Source of the DNA: an uncultured Collinsella sp.
GTDB lineage: Bacteria; Actinomycetota; Coriobacteriia; Coriobacteriales; Coriobacteriaceae
Assembly (NCBI GenBank): GCA_934654765.1
Contig: CAKUGX010000062.1
Coordinates: 1 to 10,599 of the forward strand
Direction of reading: 5' to 3'
DNA: 10,599 nucleotides
The stretch's first letter is position 1; each line of letters begins with the position of its first letter. Below are positions 1 to 7,924 of the stretch, piece by piece. Made by a program: the position numbers and the translations under genes. The notes under the pieces are model-generated. The model saw only the letters and a program-made list of their open reading frames with translations. It did no database searches and was not told the origin of the DNA.

Positions 1-73
1 GTGCCCCGGCCACAAGGCCAGACACCTTCCGCGTTCCACCCGTCGGACTAAACACAATTTCGAATACGCTCAT
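1..73 (-). CDS. Flavodoxin-like protein, N-terminal fragment (runs off the left edge)
   Basis: Only the first 24 codons are present, reading MSVFEIVFSPTGGTRKVSGL then VAGA. The hydrophobic strand VFEIVFS followed by SPTGGT (residues 9-14) matches the first beta strand and FMN-phosphate loop (S/T-x-T-G-x-T) of the flavodoxin fold. The variant SPTGGT followed by a lysine-containing helix is typical of anaerobe flavodoxins that are often fused to a ferredoxin (4Fe-4S) domain. Such proteins carry electrons in the cytosol. The start is well supported: an AGGAGGAGGG ribosome site lies at 81-90 on the minus strand, seven bases before the ATG. A candidate promoter and palindromes lie further upstream. 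Whether a ferredoxin domain follows cannot be seen here. The assignment rests on one motif plus position in the protein. Confidence 0.75.
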   Translation of the reverse strand, partial: MSVFEIVFSPTGGTRKVSGLVAGA

Positions 74-130
74 CGAGGCACCCTCCTCCTACGCCCGGCA
101 ACGCGTCAAGCCGTTTTCACATTCAGACAG

Positions 131-169
131 AGTATACGGCACGCGGGATCCCCGTTTTGGTGCACCAAA
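131..169 (-). promoter_or_regulatory. Candidate flavodoxin promoter with a 14-bp palindromic operator
   Basis: On the minus strand TATACT (136 to 131) is a good -10 box, 57 bases before the flavodoxin ATG. The -35 position (about 154-160) has no good match to TTGACA. It overlaps a perfect 14-bp palindrome, TTTGGTGCACCAAA, at 156-169. A weak -35 overlapped by a perfect palindrome is what one expects of a regulator-controlled promoter. The regulator is unknown. Confidence 0.45.
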
Positions 170-209
170 CACCCCAATGCGCCCACCCTGCGCTGTCTGC
201 CTCTTCGTT

Positions 210-246
210 TTGTATAAATTACGGTACAGATTGTATATATTTACGG
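210..246. repeat. Imperfect direct repeat, 21-bp period (TTGTATAAATTACGG / TTGTATATATTTACGG)
   Basis: Two AT-rich copies lie at 210-224 and 231-246 in otherwise GC-rich DNA. Their starts are 21 bp apart, two helical turns, so both would face the same side of the helix. Between them, TACAGATTG (225-233) runs into the second copy and resembles the right arm of the array at 3225-3523. The TGTA..TTACGG core resembles the array's left-arm extension TGTAACATTTACGG. They lie 137-173 bp upstream of the flavodoxin start. A tandem activator site is plausible but unproven. Confidence 0.45.
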
Positions 247-619
247 GATATCGCCGCGTTCTCCTGAGGTACCCCATCCTGGCCCGTGCAAAAAACGGAG
301 TATTCTGCAACGTGACCGCGCCAGCACCGCCGCGGGTGGGCAAAACTGTAGGGCGCCGTATCGTTCTAAGTCCCGACATGGCGAGAATGACGCGCCCCTG
401 CTCCGGAAAACGGCGAAATCTGACTCGGAACGCTCGCTAGGGATATCCGAAGGCCACCGTTGGCGACGTCGAATCATATGCAGACAACTCGAACTGCAGA
501 ATACTCCAAAAAATGCACGGCGCACTCCATAGGACCCATTGCTGCATGGCGGAAAATAGGTCCTCAGCATCCCCCAGATGCATTCCCGAGAAAATCACGT
601 TTGAATTAGCGATGGACAC
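247..619. other. Non-coding stretch between flavodoxin region and helicase terminator
   Basis: About 370 bp without a supportable gene. The short open frames here lack a ribosome site and recognisable sequence, and they overlap one another on both strands. No tRNA-like cloverleaf or strong hairpin was found by eye. It is less GC-rich than the flanking helicase gene. It may hold distant regulatory sites, an unrecognised small RNA, or decayed sequence. Confidence 0.4.
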
Positions 620-657
620 GGCAAACAAAAGGGCCCGAGCGTTGTTTGCTCGGGCCC
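620..657 (-). terminator. Intrinsic terminator of the DEAD-box helicase gene
   Basis: A perfect 10-bp GC-rich stem pairs 631-640 (GGGCCCGAGC) with 648-657 (GCTCGGGCCC) around a 7-base loop. Read on the minus strand it is followed by TTTTGTTTGC. It lies 34 bases after the helicase stop codon. This is a classic Rho-independent terminator for leftward transcription. Confidence 0.93.
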
Positions 658-691
658 TTAGCTTGTCTCACGCTAGCGCGCGATGCGCATC

Positions 692-2941
<2,250 letters not shown>

Positions 2942-3133
2942 ATGTTGTTGTTCCTTATCTGCACGCGTTATGGGCACGGCATGCGGCCGCGCGGGCGTGC
3001 TTGGTAGTGCGCTAATACATACAAAAACAGGTGCGCACAGAGAGGACGTTGCTCAGCACGCTGGCGATCGCTTTGGCAGCCCTATCACGCGCCGTCCAGA
3101 CGCAGCAGCTCTAAGCGATGGAGCAGATTCGCC

Positions 3134-3151
3134 ACGGGTTAGTATACCCGT
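3134..3151 (-). promoter_or_regulatory. Candidate helicase promoter: -10 box inside an inverted repeat
   Basis: On the minus strand TATACT (3146 to 3141) could be a -10 box, implying a helicase leader of roughly 190 bases. It is embedded in a perfect 6-6-6 inverted repeat: ACGGGT (3134-3139), six bases, ACCCGT (3146-3151). No good -35 is visible at the expected spacing, so the promoter call is tentative. The remainder of 2942-3224 shows no gene. Confidence 0.35.
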
Positions 3152-3224
3152 ACTCCGTATGCCCCCACGTAAACCACAGATGACAGGATATCGGGGCCGT
3201 GCAGGGACTCCCCCGCCGGGCAAC

Positions 3225-3523
3225 GTCTCAATCTGTAACATTTACGGAGCAAAACCGGGTCTTACTGTTACAGATCAAGACAAACGGTCGGCCCCCTGGC
3301 TAATATCTCAATCTGTAACAGTTACGGGCCGAATCTTCGTCCAGATGTTACAGATCAAGACAAATGCGTCGGCCTCGTCCAGAACATCTCAATCTGTAAC
3401 AGTTACCCGGCAAAATCGGCCGTAAATGTTACAAATTGAGACAGTTGAGCTGTCGGCAGAGGAAAGATCTCGATCTGTAACATCTAGGCCCCGTATCCCC
3501 TACTTGTTGTTACAGATCGAGAC
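3225..3523. repeat. Array of four 57-bp inverted-repeat units (eight alternating 16-bp arms)
   Basis: Left arms (consensus RTCTCRATCTGTAACA) lie at 3225-3240, 3305-3320, 3386-3401 and 3467-3482. Inverted right arms (TGTTACAGATCRAGAC, or TGTTACAAATTGAGAC in unit 3) lie at 3266-3281, 3346-3361, 3427-3442 and 3508-3523. The gap inside each unit is exactly 25 bp; gaps between units are 23, 24 and 24 bp. The gaps differ in sequence, apart from a TTACGG-like start after the left arms of units 1-3 and AAA after most right arms. Each unit could form a long hairpin in RNA or single-stranded DNA, or bind a dimeric protein. The array lies between the helicase promoter region and the terminator of the acetyltransferase gene. 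No open frame through it is credible, and no cas or integrase gene is nearby. Confidence 0.93.
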
Positions 3524-3552
3524 AAACGCGCTGAGCACCAGACCGACAGGCC

Positions 3553-3594
3553 AAAAAAGGACCGGACGTCCAGCCATCACAACTGGAACGTCCG
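3553..3594 (-). terminator. Intrinsic terminator of the GNAT acetyltransferase gene
   Basis: The arms at 3563-3573 (CGGACGTCCAG) and 3583-3594 (CTGGAACGTCCG) pair over 11 bp with one bulged base, around a 9-base loop. On the minus strand the stem is followed by GTCC and six T residues (3558 to 3553). It lies about 50 bases beyond the acetyltransferase stop. It separates that gene from the inverted-repeat array. Confidence 0.85.
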
Positions 3595-3642
3595 ACCCCG
3601 TTAAACACCAACTAGGAAAGCTGAGCCAACACCCCGCAGCCC

Positions 3643-4191
3643 CTACTCTGCGTCCGGGTCCTTAAAGTTCTCGGGATCCAAGACCATGCAGGTGTAGGTG
3701 ATGTCGTTATCATCATCGGGAATGGGCTCAAACCCGTTCTTACCAAAGAAGTTGATGAGCAGATGCGCGAGCTTAATCGGATCCGCATCAGCATCATCAA
3801 AGAGATATCCGCTCAGATCCAGGAATGTAGGCTGCTGCTCGCCCTCGCTCTCCCAGTATCCCAGCAGGGCGTCGTGCACTAGGCGCGCGCCATAGCCGTT
3901 GCCGCGGTAGTCGGGATCAACATACACATGGCTCAAAAACGTCGACGTTTCCTCGTTGAGCGGGTGCTCCGTAACGGCATCCGGCAGGTCGGGGTCATCC
4001 GCACCGCCCGTCACGCAAAAGCCGACCAGCTCGTCATCGGCAAAGACGCCCCAGAGGTAACAGTTCTCTTCGTCCTCATCCTCGACAAAAGGCTCATATG
4101 CATCATAGACCTCGTAGCCCGACTGCTCATCCAGATCGACCATATCGTCGACGTCGTCGGGACCCAAAGCCCTTACTTCAACTTCAGCCAT
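3643..4191 (-). CDS. GNAT-family N-acetyltransferase
   Basis: This 182-residue cytosolic protein is predicted to transfer an acetyl group from acetyl-CoA to an amine. The diagnostic part is the strand VYVDPDYRGNGYGARLVHDAL (about 89-109). It carries the acetyl-CoA pyrophosphate loop R96-G-N-G99-Y-G101, preceded by a hydrophobic strand and followed by a helix, as in GNAT motif A. The upstream strands WGVFADDELVGFCV (47-60) also fit the fold. The protein is very acidic, with DEDEE near 38-42 and PDDDND near 158-163. The substrate cannot be told. The ATG has AAAGGA (4199-4204) seven bases upstream. It is codirectional with the membrane protein gene 96 bp upstream, but has its own copy of the TGTTGCGCAACA element in that gap and its own terminator. 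Confidence 0.85.
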   Translation of the reverse strand: MAEVEVRALGPDDVDDMVDLDEQSGYEVYDAYEPFVEDEDEENCYLWGVFADDELVGFCVTGGADDPDLPDAVTEHPLNEETSTFLSHVYVDPDYRGNGYGARLVHDALLGYWESEGEQQPTFLDLSGYLFDDADADPIKLAHLLINFFGKNGFEPIPDDDNDITYTCMVLDPENFKDPDAE

Positions 4192-4226
4192 TGTCCTGTC
4201 CTTTCTCTCGCTTTCAGGACAACCCG

Positions 4227-4266
4227 AGCATACGCCGCTGTCCAGATAACCTGTTGCGCAACATCG
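4227..4266 (-). promoter_or_regulatory. TGTTGCGCAACA element and possible promoter of the acetyltransferase gene
   Basis: Read toward the gene, 4266 to 4251 is CGATGTTGCGCAACAG, with the perfect palindrome TGTTGCGCAACA at 4252-4263. A possible -10 box TATGCT (4232 to 4227) follows, with AACAGG overlapping the palindrome at the -35 spacing of 17. The centre is about 66 bp from the start codon. A half-like copy, CAGTTGCGCC, sits at 4268-4277. Identical 16-bp sequence occurs at 7805-7820. Likely a regulator-binding site. Confidence 0.6.
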
Positions 4267-4287
4267 GCAGTTGCGCCAATACCGTCG

Positions 4288-4833
4288 CTAGCGGCGACGA
4301 CGCCTCAGGGCAATGCATGCTACGACAATCGCCAGCAACACCAAACCCTGAAAATTGATGCGGCTAATAGCGAAGCCCGAAGGAACGATAAAACTGTCGT
4401 AGAACATGTCGAGCATGCCGATAAACACCAGAAACGCAATGAAGATCCAGAACACGCGACTCCTTAAAATGGGAGTAAACATGTCGAGCACCGAGCCACC
4501 CGAGGAAGAGCCCTGATAGCCAATCAAATCAAACGGCTCATCCTTCTCCACCTCGTCGACATCGCTCGAAGCGCCTGAAGACTCGGACTCCAAATCGCGA
4601 CGATCCGTCCAATACCCGGGCACATGGTCGCGCTCGCCAAGGTACTCACCGTTTTTTACCACCGGCTCAAACAACATGGCACTCGAAAGATCCTCGAGCT
4701 CCTCGCGAATCAATTGGTCGGTGCGAGCGTCATGAGGCTCCTCGAGCTCGCACTCAAGCTCGTACATATGCTCCATGACCCGCTCGTAGTCCTCTTCAGA
4801 CATATCGTCATCGTAATAGGAGTTCCTGCTCAT
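4288..4833 (-). CDS. Small membrane protein with acidic N-terminal region and two C-terminal helices
   Basis: I do not recognise the family. The 181-residue product has a hydrophilic, strongly acidic N-terminal region (1-126) containing a probable helix rich in Glu and Met (about 11-55) and a low-complexity Ser/Asp/Glu stretch (82-100). Two hydrophobic segments follow at about 127-149 (starting VFWIFIAFLVFIGML) and 161-176 (FQGLVLLAIVVACIAL). The protein ends in RRRRR. By the positive-inside rule the Arg tail, and so probably also the long N-terminal region, face the cytoplasm, giving a helical hairpin. The start ATG follows GAGGG (4841-4845) at normal distance. It is divergent from the 877-aa gene across 265 bp, which carries two copies of the shared element. 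It could be a membrane anchor or sensor partner. Confidence 0.8.
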   Translation of the reverse strand: MSRNSYYDDDMSEEDYERVMEHMYELECELEEPHDARTDQLIREELEDLSSAMLFEPVVKNGEYLGERDHVPGYWTDRRDLESESSGASSDVDEVEKDEPFDLIGYQGSSSGGSVLDMFTPILRSRVFWIFIAFLVFIGMLDMFYDSFIVPSGFAISRINFQGLVLLAIVVACIALRRRRR

Positions 4834-4901
4834 CGTTCATCCCTCATTCAAGAACCGAATCCCTTTTGGACAACTCAAGTGTAGAAATCCATACCGAGCA
4901 G

Positions 4902-4917
4902 ACGTTGCGCAACATTG
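4902..4917 (-). promoter_or_regulatory. GTTGCGCAAC element upstream of the two-helix membrane protein gene
   Basis: Read toward the minus-strand gene the site is CAATGTTGCGCAACGT, with a 10-bp perfect palindrome at 4904-4913. The centre is about 75 bp before the start codon. It matches the copy at 4251-4266 at 13 of 16 positions and has the same orientation relative to the gene. A proper -10/-35 pair could not be fixed here. Confidence 0.55.
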
Positions 4918-4987
4918 CCGAGATCGAGACGGATCCGCTCTCAAAACGCCCAGCAAAAACCGTTCCGCATTGCAATTTGCGCACTCG

Positions 4988-5005
4988 CGGATGTTGCGCA
5001 ACGTT
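4988..5005 (+). promoter_or_regulatory. GTTGCGCAAC element upstream of the 877-aa gene
   Basis: Read toward the plus-strand gene the site contains GGATGTTGCGCAACGTT; the palindromic core GTTGCGCAAC is at 4993-5002. The centre is about 101 bp before the start codon and 89 bp from the copy serving the divergent gene. The remaining divergent region (4834-5098) holds no gene. The promoter of the 877-aa gene was not located with confidence. Confidence 0.55.
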
Positions 5006-5098
5006 CTCGCGCATCGGGGCGGTAGCGTTCGAGTTAGCAAAGCCACGAGCCCTAAAACCCGGGATCGTCGGCTTCCACCGCATACGAAAGAAGGAACG

Positions 5099-7732
5099 AT
5101 GGACGAGATTTTTGAGCATCTGCTTCAAGATACCGACCGAGGGATCTCGATCAACCAGATTGTCAATCGCATCGTGTTTCCCAACCACGATATCTGCATG
5201 CAGGCCAAAGCTGCCCTGGAGCGAGACTTTGGCGAGTTCTGCTTTGCCGCCGTGATCCCCGATTACGAGGACTTCCAGCACATGGATCCGACCGACGCCA
5301 CCAATGCCGCCCTGGAGACCTGCGGGTCCGACGGCGAAGAGGTCACCAACGTCGTCTGGGGCTACAACTCGCTCCAGTACGAATACAACGGCATCCCCTC
5401 GCTGGAGGTTGCCAAGACTATCTCCAAGATGATCGGCGTTCCCGTCTACTACGAGTACACCGATGCCGATGAGCTCGCTGCCGGCGCCGTGATCGCCGAT
5501 GCGCAGGGCGACAGCGTCTCGTTTGCAAACGTGGTCGACAAGAGCTGCTGGGTGTATTTCCCGGAGGGGTTCGACGGTGCCACCGACACCCTGTTCCGCT
5601 GCGGCATGGGAACTATGTCCATGCCCGACGGAAGCCAAAAGTACTTTGAGGACACGACCGACCCCATCATGCGCTCGTACGCGCAGCGCGGAAACGTGTC
5701 CCTGTACTTCGACTTCCTCAAGGACCAGTTTGGTGCCCAAGAAGAGCCCAAGCCAGCGTCCTCGCGCAAAAAATCATCTTCTGCGGCAGGCAAACGCAAA
5801 AAGAAGTCGGCCGAGACGCAAGCCCAGGAGTCGAGCAACGTCTATATGTCCCAGGCCATGGGTGCGATGACGTTTCGTATTGTCTTTCCCAACCATGACT
5901 GCTGCGCATATATCCGCGATGATCTCGACAAGTGCTTTGGCGGGTTCTCGCTCCAGGCGATTTGCGGCACGCCCGATGGAACGTTTGACTCACCCGATGA
6001 AGTCCTGTCCACCATGGCGGGCCACGGAATCCCCGATGACGCGACTGATGTCGAATGGGGCTATAACTCCATGCGCTATCGCGTGGCGCACTCCGTGCCC
6101 AACGCCGCCGTTCTCGAGGCGCTCGTCCAGCACTACAAAATTCCGTTGTACGTCGAGTATTTCGATGAGCTTAAGCGCGCGACCGGCGCTGCCATTACGA
6201 TCCCCGACATAGCGAACCCGACCGCATTCGTCCCCGGCACACTCGGCTGCAAAGAGCAGATGTACTTTGACCGCGGCAGTGATAACGAAGGCTACGTCGC
6301 ACTTCGATGCGGCTACTGCCAGGCAGTCTCCGATGACGGCAAAACGCGCATCTCCTTTGTCGATGACCCGTCGCAGTCGGTCATGGCAGAAATGGCAGAA
6401 GAAGCATCGGTCGGAGTCTACATTAGGCTGCTCAAAAAATTCGATTTTGAGCAATCGCTCCCCAAGGGATACCAGAAACCCGTTTCTCGCCCCACAGCAA
6501 GCTCCAAAAAGAGCACCTCGACCTCCTCGGCGGAAAAATCGAAGATCAGTCTGTGGATGAACCCCATTGCAGAGAAGCATGTCTGGAACTCCCTCGATGC
6601 CTACGACCTGGACCAGGGCAGGCAAAATGACATGAGCATGTTCGTTTTGGAACCGATCTATCGCGATGGCGAACAGATCCGCGATTCGTTTGGGTATGCA
6701 TCGGGCCGCGAGCCCATGCCGTCTCGCGCAAGCCACCAAGCGCACAGCAAAGTTATGGACGCCGCCCTTAATGCCAATACCGACTTAAGCACGCTTGTCG
6801 CATGGTTGCTCGGCCAAGACCTGCTGACGTCCGAAGAGCTCAACGCGCTGCACCGCGACATCGAGCTCAAGGCCCAAGGCGTCAGCGCCATCGCCACGGG
6901 AAGAGGAGCCGCGCTCGAGAGCCGTTGCGACTCGGTTTGCTACCTTATTGCAAAGCTCCGGAGCCATGACGGCGACAACAGCCAACGCTTTATGATGTGG
7001 ATGGCGGACACCGATCAAGCCGTACGCGTAAAGTTCTACGGCGAAGCGCCGGCAATCGGCGTGCCCTTTACGTGTCGCATGAGCGTAGTGGAAGGCGACG
7101 TCGTTACGTACTGGGAGCCCGTGGAGGGCGAAAAGGGCTTCTCTCGCTATAAGCAGATTCCCGAGGGAGGACGCATCGACGTCTCCGCGGCAAAGAGCGA
7201 CTCTGTCGCTACGAGCGCCCTGCGCAAGGCCAACGCGATGTTCCTTAAGGCATGTGGGCTCAAACAGACCGCACCGTCCAAGACGCGCATGACCCCGGAA
7301 CAATCACAGCGCTTTAGCGAGCTGCGAGAGAAGCTGGATCGCAAGACGGGCTATGCCCTCACGGTGCTCTTCTCGCGCTGTGTGCTCTGCAGTGCCGAAG
7401 CCGACCGATTCCTCGAGCTCATGGAGCGCGCCGCCGCTGCGCACGATCATGGACAGGTAATCGACGTCGACGATACCGAGGTCGTAGAGCACAAGGCCAT
7501 CTACATGGTCGGCCCAATCTCTACCGAGGATGGCGCTTGCCAGCTTTACAACCCCAACACGACCAACTTTGAGGACTTTAGATTCCAGCCTAACCTGCTC
7601 GAAGATTTCCATACCGACCTGCCCCATGCTGGCAGCTTTATCAATATTGCAACGAGCGTCGTTGAATCGGATGTCATCGCCGCCTGGGCGGGCTACAACC
7701 CGGGCAACGCCCAGCGCTCGGCGCGCTACTAA
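5099..7732 (+). CDS. Large protein of unknown function with a tandemly duplicated ~235-aa module
   Basis: I do not recognise the family. The 877-residue product has no signal peptide or membrane helix. Module 1 (about 24-212) and module 2 (about 260-449) share RIVFPNHD (24-31 and 260-267), WGYNS (87-91 and 320-324), GVPVYYEY versus KIPLYVEY (113-120 and 347-354), and FRCGM versus LRCGY (166-170 and 402-406), in order and with an offset of 233-236. Lys/Ser-rich linkers follow each module (about 213-255 and 455-483). The C-terminal region (485-877) is separate: a mixed part, then strands (about 630-675) that could be a small beta domain, then helices (730-785) containing CVLC. ATG 5099 is chosen because GAAAGAAGG lies just before it; upstream in-frame TTG codons would translate through the regulatory region. 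It is probably cytosolic. The modules look like interaction domains, which is inference. Confidence 0.92.
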   Translation: MDEIFEHLLQDTDRGISINQIVNRIVFPNHDICMQAKAALERDFGEFCFAAVIPDYEDFQHMDPTDATNAALETCGSDGEEVTNVVWGYNSLQYEYNGIPSLEVAKTISKMIGVPVYYEYTDADELAAGAVIADAQGDSVSFANVVDKSCWVYFPEGFDGATDTLFRCGMGTMSMPDGSQKYFEDTTDPIMRSYAQRGNVSLYFDFLKDQFGAQEEPKPASSRKKSSSAAGKRKKKSAETQAQESSNVYMSQAMGAMTFRIVFPNHDCCAYIRDDLDKCFGGFSLQAICGTPDGTFDSPDEVLSTMAGHGIPDDATDVEWGYNSMRYRVAHSVPNAAVLEALVQHYKIPLYVEYFDELKRATGAAITIPDIANPTAFVPGTLGCKEQMYFDRGSDNEGYVALRCGYCQAVSDDGKTRISFVDDPSQSVMAEMAEEASVGVYIRLLKKFDFEQSLPKGYQKPVSRPTASSKKSTSTSSAEKSKISLWMNPIAEKHVWNSLDAYDLDQGRQNDMSMFVLEPIYRDGEQIRDSFGYASGREPMPSRASHQAHSKVMDAALNANTDLSTLVAWLLGQDLLTSEELNALHRDIELKAQGVSAIATGRGAALESRCDSVCYLIAKLRSHDGDNSQRFMMWMADTDQAVRVKFYGEAPAIGVPFTCRMSVVEGDVVTYWEPVEGEKGFSRYKQIPEGGRIDVSAAKSDSVATSALRKANAMFLKACGLKQTAPSKTRMTPEQSQRFSELREKLDRKTGYALTVLFSRCVLCSAEADRFLELMERAAAAHDHGQVIDVDDTEVVEHKAIYMVGPISTEDGACQLYNPNTTNFEDFRFQPNLLEDFHTDLPHAGSFINIATSVVESDVIAAWAGYNPGNAQRSARY

Positions 7733-7761
7733 AGGGCAATTGGCACGACCAAGGCATGTAT

Positions 7762-7847
7762 CTGTTGCGTAGCATCGACCTCGGGCGGCGTAGCGCACCG
7801 CTCACGATGTTGCGCAACAGAATGTAACGCAGGCGGCTTAGTATGCG
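7762..7847 (+). promoter_or_regulatory. Paired CGATGTTGCGCAACAG elements and likely promoter of the 421-aa gene
   Basis: The site at 7805-7820 is CGATGTTGCGCAACAG, identical to the one before the acetyltransferase gene and in the same orientation toward its gene. A degenerate inverted copy, CTGTTGCGTAGCATCG, lies at 7762-7777 and agrees at 14 of 16 positions; the two are 27 bp apart. A possible -10 box TAGTAT (7839-7844) stands 17 bp after AACAGA, the same arrangement as at the acetyltransferase gene. The pair could also form an RNA hairpin after the 877-aa gene, but without a T run. No other gene is seen in 7733-7924. Confidence 0.6.
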
Positions 7848-7924
7848 AAGTAACAGGCGCGCACAGGTCGAACACATCGAATCCGACCCTCGAGCGCAAC
7901 ACAAATCATCGCAGGGAGCACACC

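Noticed and set aside
177..628. Several short frames in the left intergenic region (177-440 plus; 241-570 and 437-628 minus)
   Set aside because: No ribosome sites, mutual overlap, no recognisable composition; the 437-628 frame would start inside the terminator's T run.
3225..3523. CRISPR array
   Set aside because: Repeats are only 16 bp and alternate in orientation, gaps are 23-25 bp, and no cas gene is present.
3225..3523. Integron attC sites
   Set aside because: The arms end GTAAC and begin GTTAC, which does not fit RYYYAAC/GTTRRRY, and there are no gene cassettes or integrase.
4920..4930. AGATCGAGAC, matching part of the array's right arm
   Set aside because: Only 10 bases match, without the conserved TGTTAC part or an inverted partner; likely chance.
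4844..5740. A 298-codon minus-strand frame opposite the start of the 877-aa gene
   Set aside because: It is antisense to the convincing duplicated-module gene and crosses the divergent regulatory region.
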